A stretch of 64,000 bases of DNA from Cupriavidus sp. (GCA_031181345.1 JAPSLC010000015.1:1-64000), one strand, 5' to 3'; counted from the stretch's first letter, positions 19,080 to 33,386 are shown. A program made the numbers and translations. The notes: a model not told the origin generated them from the sequence alone.

Positions 19080-20223
19080 CGAAGACGAGATCGCGCCGGC
19101 CGGCGCATCGTGGCTGGGCCAGTGGGCCGATCGCGAGCTGGCGGACCCGCGTGGCGTGGCGGCGTGGCGCGCGCGGTGGTCCGCGCTTTGGCCCCTGCTC
19201 GCCGCCGGCGCGGTGCTGGTGGCCGGCTGGCAATGGCATTGGCGCGACAAGCTGGCCTTGCTGGCCAGCCGGCAGGCCGAACATGCCGAGCTGCGCGAGT
19301 CCGTCGGACGACAGGCGGCCGAGGCGGCGAGCGCCCAGCGGCTGCGGCGACGCCTGACCGAACTGACGCAGGCGCTGACCACGCGCGAGCGCCATCTGCC
19401 CGAGCAAGGCGGCGTCGACGATCTGCTGGTCACGCTGAGCTCGCTTGCCACCGCGCGTGGGCTGCGGATCGCGCTGTTCCAGCCGCAGCCCGCGGTGGCG
19501 GGCGAGGCGTTCGCCCGGATTCCGCTGAGGCTGCGGGTCGACGGCGGCTATCGGGAGATCGCGGCCTGGCTGGCCGATATCGCGGCCTTGCCTCGGCTGG
19601 TGACGCTGCAGTCGATGCAGTTGGCCTCTGGCAAGGAGGGCAAGGACGGCAACGACGTTGGCGGCCGGCTGACGATGGAGGCGGTCGCGCTGGCCTACCG
19701 GGCGCTCGATGCTGCCGAACGCGCCGCGCCGCCGCAGGCGGGGCGCACATCGCGTGGGAAGGCGGGACAAGAGGCGCCGCCACCGGTTGCATGGACGCCC
19801 GCACCGCTGGACCACGCGCTTCGCCTGCCGTCGCTCGACGCCAGCCATGCCGTCGGCACTGACCCGGCGGCAGCCGACCCCTTCGCGTACGCGCGGCTGG
19901 TCGCACCGGTCGTCGCGCCGCCGAACGATTCGCTTGCCGATTCGCGCCAGGGGAGGCCCCGCGAGCCGCTCGAGGCGTATGCCCTGGAACAGATTCGCAT
20001 GGTCGGCACCCTGCACGGCACGGGCCGCGCCTACGGTGTCGTGCGGGTCGATGGCGCCGAGGGCCTGGTCGCGGCGTTGCAGGTCGGCCAGCGTCTGGGT
20101 CGGCGCGATGGCGTCGTGGTGCGCATCGGCCGGGACGAGATCGTGCTGCGCGAGCGCGTCTGGAACGGAGAGGATCGATGGATCGAAACGACGGCCCGCC
20201 TCGCGCTCGATGCGCCGGCATGA
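19066..20223 (+). CDS. pilO-pilP: Fused type IV pilus proteins PilO and PilP
   Basis: One 385-residue frame that covers two normally separate proteins. Residues 1-215 look like PilO: a membrane helix at about 40-57, a coiled-coil (60-105) and a PilO fold (LPEQGGVDDLLVTLSSLA, then LRLRVDGGYREIAAWLADIA). After a Pro/Ala-rich linker (about 220-265), residues 268-385 match PilP: DPFAYARL, PLEAYALEQIRMVGTL, GRAYGVVRVDG, VGQRLGRRDGVVVRIG and ETTARLAL. PilP is usually a lipoprotein made from its own gene; no start with a lipobox lies at the junction. AGAGGAG at 19053-19059 supports the start. I see no stop or likely internal start in between. Confidence 0.82.
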   Translation: MAPDDEDEIAPAGASWLGQWADRELADPRGVAAWRARWSALWPLLAAGAVLVAGWQWHWRDKLALLASRQAEHAELRESVGRQAAEAASAQRLRRRLTELTQALTTRERHLPEQGGVDDLLVTLSSLATARGLRIALFQPQPAVAGEAFARIPLRLRVDGGYREIAAWLADIAALPRLVTLQSMQLASGKEGKDGNDVGGRLTMEAVALAYRALDAAERAAPPQAGRTSRGKAGQEAPPPVAWTPAPLDHALRLPSLDASHAVGTDPAAADPFAYARLVAPVVAPPNDSLADSRQGRPREPLEAYALEQIRMVGTLHGTGRAYGVVRVDGAEGLVAALQVGQRLGRRDGVVVRIGRDEIVLRERVWNGEDRWIETTARLALDAPA

Positions 20224-21752
20224 TCGGGCCTATGCGGCGGCGGGTGGTGCCGTGGATGCTGGTGCTGGTGCTGGCGCTACCGCTCGCCTTCGTCGTGCCG
20301 CTGCGCGTGCTTGCCGCGCCCCCTGTGCCCACCGCGCCCGCCATCGCCGCGTCAGCCCCTGGCGCCGCGGCTTCGCCGATGCGCGACCGCCTGTCCCTCC
20401 GTTTCCAGCGCGTCGATATCCGCGCCCTGCTGCAGGTCTTCGCCGACTTCACCGACCTGAACGTGGTCGCCAGCGACAGCGTGCAGGGCAATCTGACGCT
20501 TCGGCTCAAGGACGTGCCATGGGAGCAGGCGCTGCGCATCGTGCTCGATGCCAAGGGGCTGGCGTCGCGGCGCGAGGGCAATGTGCTGTGGGTCGCGCCG
20601 CGCGCCGAGCTGGCGGCCCGGGACAGGCAGGAACTGGAGGCGCGGCAGCAACTGGCCGATCTGGAGCCGGTCGGCAGCGAGGTGTTCCAGCTGAACTATC
20701 AGCGTGCCGACGATGTCCGCCGGCTGCTGCTCGGCAGCGGACCGGGCGCGCCCGCCGCCGGCCCCGGGTCGTATGGCGGACCGCACGGGCGTGGCACATC
20801 GGCTGGCACGTGGGCTGGCACGTGGGCGGGTACGTCGGCTGGCCGCCTGCTGTCCCGCCGCGGCAGCCTGACGGCGGACGCCCGTACCAACCAGCTGTTC
20901 GTCTCGGACCTGCCCGAGCGGCTGCAGCAGATTGCCGCCTTTCTCGCCCGCATCGACGTGCCGGTGCGCCAGGTCATCATCGAGGCCCGCATCGTCGAGG
21001 CCGACGACAAGTTCAGCCGCAATCTGGGCGTCAAGCTGGGCTTTGCCGCGCAGTACGGCCGCGGCCGCGTCGCGGATACCTTGCCCGACGTGCTGCCGGG
21101 CGGAGCCGGCGAGCCCGGCCCCTTGCTCAGCCTGCCGGCCGGCGCGTTGCATGGCGCCGATCCGGGCCACCTGGCGGTCAGCCTGTTCAACAGCGCGGCC
21201 AGCCGCTTCCTCGCGCTGGAGCTGTCGGCGCTGGAGGCCGACGGCAAGGGCAAGATCGTGTCGAGCCCGCGCGTGGTCACCACCAACAACATCAAGGCGC
21301 TGATCGAGCAGGGCACCGAGCTGCCCTATCAGGCGGCCACCTCCAGCGGCGCGACCTCGGTGCAGTTCCGCAAGGCCAATCTGAAGCTGGAGGTGACGCC
21401 GCAGATCACGCCCGAGGGCCAGGTGCTGCTCGACGTCGACGTCAGCAAGGACAGCGTCGGCGTGCAGACCACGCAGGGCTTCGCCATCGATACCAAGCAC
21501 GTGCAGACCCAGGTGCTGCTCGAGAACGGCGGCACCGCGGTGATCGGCGGCATCTATACGCGCGCCGAGCGCGGCGATGCGGCCAAGGTGCCGCTGCTGG
21601 GCGATATTCCGGTGCTCGGGCGGCTGTTCGGCAGCCGCTCGGTCTGGCGCGATCGCACCGAGCTGCTGGTCTTCCTGACGCCGCGCATCCTGCACGATGC
21701 CGGTGCGCCGGCGCGGGGCCATTCGCGCGCTCCGCTGGGCGGGATGCAGTAG
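20178..21752 (+). CDS. pilQ: Short type IV pilus secretin PilQ (HofQ-like)
   Basis: Outer-membrane channel through which the pilus passes. The 524 residues have a signal anchor (about 20-47), an STN domain ([20 protein letters not shown], about 72-138), one N1-type domain ([18 protein letters not shown] ... [17 protein letters not shown]), and the secretin core with [19 protein letters not shown] and [17 protein letters not shown] near the end. The N-terminal AMIN domains of full-length PilQ (about 700 residues) are missing. A GGAGAGG site supports the start at 20178; ATG at 20220, which would overlap the previous stop, is the alternative. Sequence 45 bases into pilO-pilP is shared. Confidence 0.86.
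   Translation: MDRNDGPPRARCAGMIGPMRRRVVPWMLVLVLALPLAFVVPLRVLAAPPVPTAPAIAASAPGAAASPMRDRLSLRFQRVDIRALLQVFADFTDLNVVASDSVQGNLTLRLKDVPWEQALRIVLDAKGLASRREGNVLWVAPRAELAARDRQELEARQQLADLEPVGSEVFQLNYQRADDVRRLLLGSGPGAPAAGPGSYGGPHGRGTSAGTWAGTWAGTSAGRLLSRRGSLTADARTNQLFVSDLPERLQQIAAFLARIDVPVRQVIIEARIVEADDKFSRNLGVKLGFAAQYGRGRVADTLPDVLPGGAGEPGPLLSLPAGALHGADPGHLAVSLFNSAASRFLALELSALEADGKGKIVSSPRVVTTNNIKALIEQGTELPYQAATSSGATSVQFRKANLKLEVTPQITPEGQVLLDVDVSKDSVGVQTTQGFAIDTKHVQTQVLLENGGTAVIGGIYTRAERGDAAKVPLLGDIPVLGRLFGSRSVWRDRTELLVFLTPRILHDAGAPARGHSRAPLGGMQ
20801..20836 (+). repeat. 12-bp tandem repeat in pilQ
   Basis: GGCTGGCACGTG at 20801 and 20813, with a degenerate copy at 20825. It encodes an in-frame Ala-Gly-Thr-Trp linker within the N1-domain loop region of the secretin. 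Confidence 0.75.
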
Positions 21753-21879
21753 ACTGAGGCCCGCAATGCGGCGGCGGCACCGGCATGCGGCAGGATCGGG
21801 CGATGTTCGCCGCCGATTTGCCGTTGACGCCGGCCACGCGCGTGCACGGGTCTTGCCCCGCCGGGCCCGACATAAGAAG

Positions 21880-22569
21880 ATGATGCCGTTTCCAACCCGC
21901 GAGCCGCCTGCAGAGCGCCGATCGGCTCGCCGCGAATCCGTGACCGCTTCCCGTCCGAACCTTTTTTTCGTCGGCCTGATGGGCGCCGGCAAGACTACTG
22001 TCGGCCGCACCGTGGCCCGCCGCCTCGGCTATGCCTTCGTCGATTCCGATCATGAGATCGAGGCGCGCTGCGGCGTGCGCATCCCGGTGATCTTCGATCA
22101 CGAAGGGGAGAGCGGCTTTCGCGACCGCGAGGCGCAGGCGATCGACGAACTGACGCAGCGCGAGGGCATCGTGCTGGCCACCGGCGGCGGCGCGGTGCTG
22201 CGGCCCGAAAACCGCAGCCGGCTCAAGGCGCGCGGCACGGTGGTCTATCTGCGCGCCAGCCCGCACGACCTGTGGCTGCGCACCCGGCACGACCGCAACC
22301 GGCCGCTGCTGCAGACGCAGGATCCGAAGGGGCGCCTCGAAGCGCTGTACGCCGAGCGCGATCCGCTCTATCGCGAGGTCGCCGATTTCGTCATCGAGAC
22401 CGGCAAGCCCTCGGTAGCCCAGCTTGCTAATATGGTGCTGATGCAACTCGAGATGTCCGGCTGGATTGCCGCGGCGACTGGCGGCACCGAGGCCCATCCC
22501 GATACCGACGCCGACGTCGATGCCGACGCGGAGCGGTCGCAAGATACCAAGACCGATGATCACGCTTGA
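21880..22569 (+). CDS. aroK: Shikimate kinase
   Basis: Phosphorylates shikimate in the chorismate pathway. The P-loop [11 protein letters not shown] lies at 32-42 when the ATG at 21880 is used, with [11 protein letters not shown], the ATGGGAVL block and the lid RNRPLLQ after. The N-terminus is uncertain: a GTG at 21940 would begin [15 protein letters not shown], closer to normal family length (about 175), while 21880 gives 229 residues. The C-terminal tail is acidic and disordered ([14 protein letters not shown]). It overlaps aroB by 14 bases, the classical aroKB pair. Confidence 0.92.
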   Translation: MMPFPTREPPAERRSARRESVTASRPNLFFVGLMGAGKTTVGRTVARRLGYAFVDSDHEIEARCGVRIPVIFDHEGESGFRDREAQAIDELTQREGIVLATGGGAVLRPENRSRLKARGTVVYLRASPHDLWLRTRHDRNRPLLQTQDPKGRLEALYAERDPLYREVADFVIETGKPSVAQLANMVLMQLEMSGWIAAATGGTEAHPDTDADVDADAERSQDTKTDDHA

Positions 22570-23662
22570 AGTCGACCTGGGAGAGCGCAGCTATCCCATC
22601 CATATCGGCGCCGGCCTGCTGGACCGCGCTGAACTGCTGGCCCCCCATATCCGTGGCCGCCACGCCGTCATTGTCACCAACGAGACCGTGGGTCCGCTGT
22701 ACGCGGCGCGCGTCGAGGCCACGCTGGAGAGTCTCGGCAAGATCGTGCGCACGGTGACGCTGCCCGACGGCGAGTCCTTCAAGCACTGGCAGACGCTGAA
22801 CCTGATCTTCGACGCGCTGCTCGGCGCCGGCGCCGACCGCAAGACCACGCTGATTGCACTGGGCGGCGGTGTGGTCGGCGACATGACCGGGTTTGCCGCG
22901 GCATGCTACATGCGCGGCGTGCCCTTCGTGCAGATGCCCACCACGCTGCTGGCCCAGGTCGATTCGTCGGTGGGCGGCAAGACCGGCATCAACCATCCGC
23001 TGGGCAAGAACATGATCGGCGCCTTCCACCAGCCGCAGGCGGTGATCGCCGATATCGGCACGCTGACGACGCTGCCGCCGCGCGAACTGGCCGCGGGCCT
23101 GGCCGAGGTGATCAAGCACGGCGCGATCGCCGACGCGGACTACTTTGCCTGGATCGAGCAGCATATCGGCGCGCTCAACGCCTGCGACGCCGACATGATG
23201 GCGCTCGCCGTGCAGCGCTCCTGCGAGATCAAGGCCGCGGTGGTGGCCGCCGACGAGCGCGAGGGCGGCATCCGCGCCACGCTCAATTTCGGCCATACCT
23301 TCGGCCACGCGATCGAGGCTGGCATGGGCTACGGCGAGTGGCTGCACGGCGAGGCGGTGGGCTGCGGCATGGTGATGGCCGCGGACCTGTCGCTGCGGCT
23401 GGGCTTCATCGACATCGAGACGCGCTCGCGCATCGAGCGGCTGGTGGCCGCCGCGATGCTGCCGGTGGTGGCGCCCGACCTGGGCGTGGACCGCTACATC
23501 GAACTGATGAAGGTCGACAAGAAGGCCGAGGCCGGCCAGATCAAGTTCATCCTGCTCAAGAAGCTCGGCGAGGCGCTGATCACCAGCGTGCCCGACGCCG
23601 ACCTGCGCACCACGCTGCAGCACGCCGTATTGAAACGCCCTGTCGAGGCACCGGTCGCGTAA
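22556..23662 (+). CDS. aroB: 3-dehydroquinate synthase
   Basis: NAD- and metal-dependent cyclase making 3-dehydroquinate from DAHP. The 368 residues are full length. Visible are the nucleotide-binding [13 protein letters not shown], the [20 protein letters not shown] active-site segment, and metal ligands in [13 protein letters not shown] and [10 protein letters not shown]. The start overlaps aroK. In this genus-level neighbourhood aroKB is followed by dgt and gltBD. Confidence 0.97.
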   Translation: MITLEVDLGERSYPIHIGAGLLDRAELLAPHIRGRHAVIVTNETVGPLYAARVEATLESLGKIVRTVTLPDGESFKHWQTLNLIFDALLGAGADRKTTLIALGGGVVGDMTGFAAACYMRGVPFVQMPTTLLAQVDSSVGGKTGINHPLGKNMIGAFHQPQAVIADIGTLTTLPPRELAAGLAEVIKHGAIADADYFAWIEQHIGALNACDADMMALAVQRSCEIKAAVVAADEREGGIRATLNFGHTFGHAIEAGMGYGEWLHGEAVGCGMVMAADLSLRLGFIDIETRSRIERLVAAAMLPVVAPDLGVDRYIELMKVDKKAEAGQIKFILLKKLGEALITSVPDADLRTTLQHAVLKRPVEAPVA

Positions 23663-23722
23663 GCGCTCGGCCATGCCTCGCAACCCCCAGACGATGCCCG
23701 CATCGCCCAACCGGATTGCCGC

Positions 23723-24856
23723 ATGACCGACCTCGAAAGCCATCTCGCTCCCTATGCCGCGCACTCGGCGCAGTCGCGCGGGCGTGTCCATGTCGAACCG
23801 GCGTCGTCCTCGCGCAGCGAGTTCCAGCGCGACCGCGACCGCGTGATCCACAGCACCGCGTTCCGTCGGCTCGAATACAAGACGCAGGTGTTCGTCAATC
23901 ACGAGGGCGACCTGTTTCGCACGCGGCTGACGCATAGCCTCGAGGTGGCGCAGATCGCGCGGTCGATCGCCCGCAACCTGCGGCTGAATGAGGACCTGGT
24001 CGAGGCGATCTCGCTGGCGCACGACCTCGGCCACACACCGTTCGGCCACGCCGGGCAGGACGCGCTCAATGCCTGCATGAAGAACCACGGCGGCTTCGAG
24101 CACAACCTGCAGAGCCTGCTGGTGGTGGACGAGCTGGAGGAGCGCTACGGCGGCTTCAATGGCCTGAACCTGACTTTCGAGACGCGCGAGGGCATCCTCA
24201 AGCATTGCTCGCGCGTCAACGCCGCCGCGCTCGGCGAGCTGGGGCGGCGCTTTCTCGAGGGCACGCAGCCTTCGCTGGAGGCGCAGCTGGCCAATCTGGC
24301 CGACGAGATCGCCTACAACAACCACGATATCGACGACGGGCTGCGCTCGGGGCTGCTGACGCTGGAGCAGATGGACGAGGTGCCGATGTGGGGCCGCCAT
24401 CGTGCCGAGGCGATGTCGGCCTATCCAGGCATCAACGGCCGCCGGCTGATCAACGAGACGGTTCGCCGGATGATCAACACGCTGATCGTCGATCTGATCG
24501 AGACGACCCAGCGCAATATCGCCGCAGCGCGGCCCGCCGACATCGACGCGGTGCGCGCCGCCGGTCCGCTGGTCGCCTTCAGCCCGGCGGTCAGGGAAGA
24601 GGCGCAGGCGCTCAAGCGCTTCCTGTTCCGCCATCTGTACCGGCACTACCTGGTGATGCGGATGTCGGCCAAGGCGCAGCGCATCATCAGCGACCTGTTC
24701 GAGGCCTTCATGGGCGACCCGCGCCTGCTGCCGCCGCAATATCAGGCCGCGGGCGGCGACCAGCCGCGGCTGATCGCCCATTACATCGCCGGCATGACGG
24801 ACCGCTATGCGATCCGCGAGCACCGGCGGATGTTTGCCGTGGGAGAGCAGAGCTGA
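23723..24856 (+). CDS. dgt: dGTP triphosphohydrolase-like HD protein
   Basis: HD-domain hydrolase of deoxynucleoside triphosphates, thought to tune dNTP pools. The 377 residues carry metal-binding His71 ([17 protein letters not shown]), His100-Asp101 and His104 ([15 protein letters not shown]), plus [10 protein letters not shown] before and the helical HD-associated C-terminal domain. This is the shorter, dGTPase type 2 form common outside enterics. It stands 60 bases after aroB and likely shares transcription. A REP pair follows directly. Confidence 0.92.
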   Translation: MTDLESHLAPYAAHSAQSRGRVHVEPASSSRSEFQRDRDRVIHSTAFRRLEYKTQVFVNHEGDLFRTRLTHSLEVAQIARSIARNLRLNEDLVEAISLAHDLGHTPFGHAGQDALNACMKNHGGFEHNLQSLLVVDELEERYGGFNGLNLTFETREGILKHCSRVNAAALGELGRRFLEGTQPSLEAQLANLADEIAYNNHDIDDGLRSGLLTLEQMDEVPMWGRHRAEAMSAYPGINGRRLINETVRRMINTLIVDLIETTQRNIAAARPADIDAVRAAGPLVAFSPAVREEAQALKRFLFRHLYRHYLVMRMSAKAQRIISDLFEAFMGDPRLLPPQYQAAGGDQPRLIAHYIAGMTDRYAIREHRRMFAVGEQS

Positions 24857-24876
24857 AGCGTCAAACGCCAGCGGAG

Positions 24877-24925
24877 TTTTCTCCCCTCTCCCGCACTGCG
24901 GGAGAGGGGCTGGGGGAGAGGGCAG
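24877..24925. repeat. REP palindrome left of the RAYT gene, copy 1
   Basis: Imperfect palindrome with arms CCCCTCTCCCGCA (24883-24895) and TGCGGGAGAGGGG (24897-24909), followed by the tail CTGGGGGAGAGGGCAG. It is the inverted partner of copy 2 (24971-25016); together they form a BIME-like unit 24877-25016 between dgt and the transposase gene. Confidence 0.85.
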
Positions 24926-24970
24926 GGGGCCTTCACTGAACCAACGACGCATCGCATGGCGACCGCTTTT

Positions 24971-25016
24971 CCCTCTCCCCCAACCCCTCTCCCGCGAGCG
25001 GGAGAGGGGAGAAAAC
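24971..25016. repeat. REP palindrome left of the RAYT gene, copy 2
   Basis: Head CCCTCTCCCCCAA, then CCCCTCTCCCGC (24984-24995) with GCGGGAGAGGGG (24998-25009) and GAGAAAAC. On the reverse strand it reads as copy 1 almost base for base. Confidence 0.85.
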
Positions 25017-25109
25017 CTACGCGGGACCAACCTGTCCGGGAAATCGATCGCCTCGGAAAATAGGGACAGATAAGCTATCATCCCGCCATCCCTTCGACAC
25101 GATGGCGCC

Positions 25110-25826
25110 ATGGCTCGACTTCCCCGCTTCTCTCCGACCGGCCTGCCGGCACTGGTGTTGCAACGCGGCAACAACCGCCAGCCGGTCTTCCTCGGCCCGG
25201 ACGACTACCGCTTCTACCTGGACTGCCTGCGCATGGCGGCGCGTGAGCACGATCTGGCGGTGCATGCCTACGGGCTGCGGCCCAACCATATCCATCTGCT
25301 GGCGACCCCGCGCCGCGACGACGCGCTCAGCCTGACCATGCAGGCGGTCGGCCGCCGCTACGCCCGTTACTTCAATCGCGTCGCGGACCGTACCGGCACG
25401 CTGTGGGAAGGGCGCTTCCGCTCGGCGGTGCTGGAGCCCGACGCCTGGCTGCTGCCGGCCATGCTCTATGTCGAAGGCAACGCCGTCCGCGCGGGCGAAG
25501 CCAACACGCCGGACGAGGACCGATGGAGCAGCCACCGCCACCATGTCGGGCTGGAGGCAAGTCCCTTTGTAAGCGATCACTCTGCCTACTGGGCGCTGGG
25601 AAACACGCCGTTCGAACGGCAGTCGCGCTACCAGTCGCTGACGGCGGAGGGGCTGTCGTCGTCCATGCTGGCCGTGCTGCGCAAGCACGCGCATAGCGGC
25701 TGGCCGCTCGGCAACGAAGCATTCCTGCGCAGCCTCGAGCGCCACGCGGAGCGGCGTGTGCAGCCGCTGCCGAAGGGGCGACCCAAGCGCGTCGTGTCCG
25801 AACCCGACGCTGCGAAAGCGTCATGA
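25110..25826 (+). CDS. REP-associated tyrosine transposase (RAYT, Y1/IS200-like)
   Basis: Single-copy domesticated relative of IS200/IS605 transposases that nicks REP hairpins through a tyrosine. The 238 residues have the N-terminal block LPALVLQRGNNRQPVFL, the HUH pair His60 and His62 in RPNHIHLLATP, and the nucleophile region QAVGRRYARYFN (Tyr84 or Tyr87), then GTLWEGRFRS and ARYVEGN-like MLYVEGNAVRAG, all as in the family. TATCAT at 25076-25081 is a possible -10. REP pairs lie immediately upstream and again at 32.6 kb, which fits the known association of a RAYT with its own REP type. Confidence 0.9.
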   Translation: MARLPRFSPTGLPALVLQRGNNRQPVFLGPDDYRFYLDCLRMAAREHDLAVHAYGLRPNHIHLLATPRRDDALSLTMQAVGRRYARYFNRVADRTGTLWEGRFRSAVLEPDAWLLPAMLYVEGNAVRAGEANTPDEDRWSSHRHHVGLEASPFVSDHSAYWALGNTPFERQSRYQSLTAEGLSSSMLAVLRKHAHSGWPLGNEAFLRSLERHAERRVQPLPKGRPKRVVSEPDAAKAS

Positions 25827-26129
25827 TCCAGGCGCCGGCCCCACGCGCGTTTGCGCGCCCTCAATTGGTGCAATATTAATATGTCCCCAATTAATGTCCC
25901 TCACCAAAACAGGGCATGAATTAATATGATCTGACCCCATTTTATTTTTTTGCGGGCCTTGGACGATTCTTTTATATTTGCTCCACCCACATTCATTGTG
26001 CGGCGCGTCACGTCCTGTGTACGCCGCTGCGGTCCCCTCGCCTGCCACCCACGTCCGCCCGGAGTGCACGCGAACGCCGTTCCGGCCGATGCCACACGAG
26101 GCGCGCTGCCCTCACCGGAATCGAAGCCC
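25827..26129. other. 303-base spacer with an AT-rich segment before gltB
   Basis: Bases about 25872-25982 are far richer in A/T than the surroundings. On the minus strand they read TGGGGTCAGATCATATTAAT, later GGGACATTAATTGGGGACAT, i.e. repeats of a GGGGACA/GGGGTCAGATC theme, similar to AGGGACAGATAAGC just ahead of the RAYT gene. The rest should hold the gltB promoter. A long in-frame extension of gltB (from 25950) runs through it but lacks family similarity. Confidence 0.6.
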
Positions 26130-30932
<4,803 letters not shown>

Positions 30933-31068
30933 ACGCACGCAGTGCAGCCGGGACGGCGAGGGCGGCAAGCGTAAGCGCCGCCGCCGCGCCGTCTACCACA
31001 CCACAATGACCTCACAACGGGGCGCGCGCGTGTCGCGCCGCGCCCCGAGCACAACCCAAGGAAGCGAC

Positions 31069-32532
31069 ATGGGCAAGGCGACTGGCTTTCTCGAATTTCC
31101 GCGCCAGAGCGAGAGTTACGAACCGGCACCGAAGCGGGTCCGGCATTACAAGGAATTCGTATTCCGGCTGAGCGACAACGAAGCCAAGGTGCAGGGCGCG
31201 CGCTGCATGGACTGCGGCATTCCGTTCTGCAACAACGGCTGCCCGGTCAACAACATCATCCCGGACTTCAACGACCTGGTGTATCGCCAGGACTGGAAGT
31301 CGGCGATCGACGTGCTGCACCAGACCAACAACTTCCCCGAGTTTACCGGACGGATCTGCCCGGCACCGTGCGAGGCCGCCTGCACGCTGGGCATCAATGA
31401 GGATCCGGTCGGCATCAAGTCGATCGAGCGCGCAATCGGGGACAAGGCCTGGGAAGAGGATTGGGTCAAGCCGCAGCCGCCCGCGCACAAGACCGGCAAG
31501 ACGGTGGCCGTGGTCGGCTCGGGCCCCGCGGGCCTGGCCGCCGCGCAGCAGCTGGCGCGCGCCGGCCACGACGTCACGGTGTTCGAGAAGAACGACCGCA
31601 TCGGCGGGCTGCTGCGCTACGGCATCCCCGACTTCAAGCTGGAAAAGGTGCTGATCGACCGCCGCATGGCGCAGATGCAGGCCGAGGGCGTGACCTTCCG
31701 CGCCGGCGTGATGGTGACCGACGGCAAGCTGCCCGCCGGCATCAAGAACTACGCGCGCGATACGATCTCGGCGCAGGAGCTGATGGACCAGTTCGACGCG
31801 GTCGTGCTGGCCGGCGGCGCCGAAGTGCCGCGCGACCTGCCGGTGCCGGGGCGCGAGCTGCAGGGCGTGCATTTCGCGCTGGAATTCCTGATTCCGCAGA
31901 ACAAGGAAGTGGCTGGCGATGGTCCCAATGAGATCCGCGCCGACGGCAAGCATGTGGTGGTGATCGGCGGTGGCGATACCGGCTCGGACTGCGTGGGTAC
32001 CTCGAACCGCCATGGCGCGGTGTCGGTGACCCAGTTCGAACTGCTGCCGCAGCCGCCGGAAGAAGAGAACAAGCCGCTGGTGTGGCCGTATTGGCCCATC
32101 AAGCTGCGCACCTCGTCGTCGCACGAGGAAGGCTGCGAGCGCGACTGGTCGGTGGCCACCAAGGAATTCATCGGCGAGAACGGCAAGGTTACCGCGCTGA
32201 AGGCCTGCCGCGTCGAATGGAAGGACGGCCGGATGCAGGAAGTGCCGGACAGCGAGTTCGTGCTGAAGGCCGACCTGGTGCTGCTGGCAATGGGCTTCAC
32301 CAACCCGGTGGGCTCGATGCTCGATGCGTTCGGCGTCGACACCGACCCGCGCAAGAACGCCAAGGCCTCGACCGAAGGCGAGCGCGCCTACTTCACCAAT
32401 GTGCCGAAGGTGTTCGCCGCGGGCGACGTGCGTCGCGGCCAGTCGCTGGTGGTCTGGGCGATCCGCGAAGGCCGCCAGGCCGCGCGCTCGGTCGACGCCT
32501 TCCTGATGGGGCATTCGGAGCTGCCGCGCTGA
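31069..32532 (+). CDS. gltD: Glutamate synthase (NADPH) small subunit
   Basis: FAD- and Fe-S-containing beta subunit that feeds NADPH electrons to GltB. The 487 residues have the cluster-binding cysteines at 46, 49, 54 and 58 ([14 protein letters not shown]) and 97, 101, 105 (CPAPCEAAC), a first dinucleotide fold [11 protein letters not shown], a second [13 protein letters not shown], and the FAD C-terminal block [25 protein letters not shown] at 31058 supports the ATG at 31069. It lies 136 bases after gltB and is clearly the same operon. A REP pair lies just beyond its stop. Confidence 0.97.
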   Translation: MGKATGFLEFPRQSESYEPAPKRVRHYKEFVFRLSDNEAKVQGARCMDCGIPFCNNGCPVNNIIPDFNDLVYRQDWKSAIDVLHQTNNFPEFTGRICPAPCEAACTLGINEDPVGIKSIERAIGDKAWEEDWVKPQPPAHKTGKTVAVVGSGPAGLAAAQQLARAGHDVTVFEKNDRIGGLLRYGIPDFKLEKVLIDRRMAQMQAEGVTFRAGVMVTDGKLPAGIKNYARDTISAQELMDQFDAVVLAGGAEVPRDLPVPGRELQGVHFALEFLIPQNKEVAGDGPNEIRADGKHVVVIGGGDTGSDCVGTSNRHGAVSVTQFELLPQPPEEENKPLVWPYWPIKLRTSSSHEEGCERDWSVATKEFIGENGKVTALKACRVEWKDGRMQEVPDSEFVLKADLVLLAMGFTNPVGSMLDAFGVDTDPRKNAKASTEGERAYFTNVPKVFAAGDVRRGQSLVVWAIREGRQAARSVDAFLMGHSELPR

Positions 32533-32560
32533 ATGGCGCTGGCGCGGGGGAGGCGCTGGT

Positions 32561-32605
32561 TGCCCTCTCCCCCGGCCCCTCTCCCGCAAGCGGGAGAGGG
32601 GAGCA
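32561..32605. repeat. REP palindrome after gltD, copy 1
   Basis: CCCTCTCCCCCGG head, then CCCCTCTCCCGC / GCGGGAGAGGGG arms with an AA loop. Same family as the repeats beside the RAYT gene at 24.9 kb. Confidence 0.85.
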
Positions 32606-32644
32606 GACCGGCAGCCTTGTGCAACCGTTTGCGCAACCGACTGT

Positions 32645-32687
32645 GTTCTCCCTCTCCCGCTTGCGGGAGAGGGCCGGGGAGAGGGCA
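32645..32687. repeat. REP palindrome after gltD, copy 2 (inverted)
   Basis: CCCTCTCCCGC / GCGGGAGAGGG arms with a TT loop and the tail CCGGGGAGAGGGCA, in the opposite sense to copy 1. The pair spans 32561-32687. Confidence 0.85.
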
Positions 32688-32719
32688 GCCGGCGGTCGCC
32701 ATGCCACCGCCATGCGACA

Positions 32720-33250
32720 CTACTCCCCGATCTCCCTCCCCATCACCACCGCCCCCTCCCCATAGCGCGACAGCTTCATCGCCGCTTCCCCGGCAGGCGC
32801 CACCGGCGCATATCCCAGTCCCTGCCACCAGTGCGCCGCGCTCTGTACTGCGATCAAACGCGAGCAGCGCAGGCCGGCCTGCATCGCGCCTTGCCGCGCC
32901 TTCGCATACAGCCGTTTTGCCAGCCCTTGCCCTTGTCCGGCGGGCGAGACCGCCATGTCGTGGATGAACCAGGTCAGCAGTGTTTCGCCCGCGGCAGGAT
33001 CGTCGTGCCGCAGCAGGCCGTCCAGCGGCGGCAGCGTCCCGCGCGGCCACGGGTGGGTCAGCAGATAGGCCGCGAGCCGCCGCGGCGCATCGGCGTGCGC
33101 GGCGACCCAGCACAGCGTCGGCGCCAGCGCCAGGCGGCTTGCCAGCGCGTCGGCCGATTCGATCAGTTCGGGGCGGTAGCACTGCGCCTGCACCGCCAGC
33201 ACTTCGGGAAGGTCGGCCGCCACCATCGGCCGCAACAGGAACTCGGACAT
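32720..33250 (-). CDS. GNAT-family N-acetyltransferase
   Basis: Acetyl-CoA-dependent acetyltransferase of unknown substrate. The 176 residues show the GNAT fold: N-terminal [19 protein letters not shown], motif [22 protein letters not shown] with the pyrophosphate loop at about 104-112, and a C-terminal [12 protein letters not shown] block. The start at 33250 (MSEFLLRP) is chosen over an upstream ATG at 33319 because a TATAAT box lies right before it, which suggests a leaderless message. It stands alone, convergent with gltD. Confidence 0.85.
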   Translation of the reverse strand: MSEFLLRPMVAADLPEVLAVQAQCYRPELIESADALASRLALAPTLCWVAAHADAPRRLAAYLLTHPWPRGTLPPLDGLLRHDDPAAGETLLTWFIHDMAVSPAGQGQGLAKRLYAKARQGAMQAGLRCSRLIAVQSAAHWWQGLGYAPVAPAGEAAMKLSRYGEGAVVMGREIGE

Positions 33251-33257
33251 GGCGCGG

Positions 33258-33263
33258 ATTATA
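33258..33263 (-). promoter_or_regulatory. -10 box TATAAT directly ahead of the GNAT start
   Basis: A consensus TATAAT on the minus strand ends 7 bases before the ATG at 33250, so transcription would begin at or next to the start codon. The -35 region (CGCGCA) is poor. Confidence 0.5.
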
Positions 33264-33380
33264 GGGGGGCGCCAATACCGTGCGCGGGCGTCCACGGCCA
33301 TCCGCGTGCGTCCGCGCAATGTGCGTCGGGGTTGACCAGGCTATGGTTAACGCGGTCTGTGCTCGCCGGAACCGACTCCG

Positions 33381-33386
33381 TACAAT
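33381..33386 (+). promoter_or_regulatory. Possible -10 box for the TctC-type gene
   Basis: TACAAT about 90 bases upstream of the start at 33474; no convincing -35. Confidence 0.35.

Noticed and set aside
20178..20231. pilQ starting at the ATGA overlap (20220) or at 20232
   Set aside because: Neither has a ribosome-binding site, while GGAGAGG stands just ahead of 20178. Kept only as alternatives, since a shorter start would give a more usual signal peptide.
22427..25174. A 915-codon minus-strand frame across aroB, dgt and the REP pair
   Set aside because: Overlaps several clear genes on the other strand and has no recognisable domain; a high-GC artefact.
25950..26129. Upstream in-frame ATG giving gltB 60 more residues
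   Set aside because: It starts within the AT-rich island, lacks a ribosome-binding site, and would make the propeptide before the catalytic Cys about 100 residues, far above normal.
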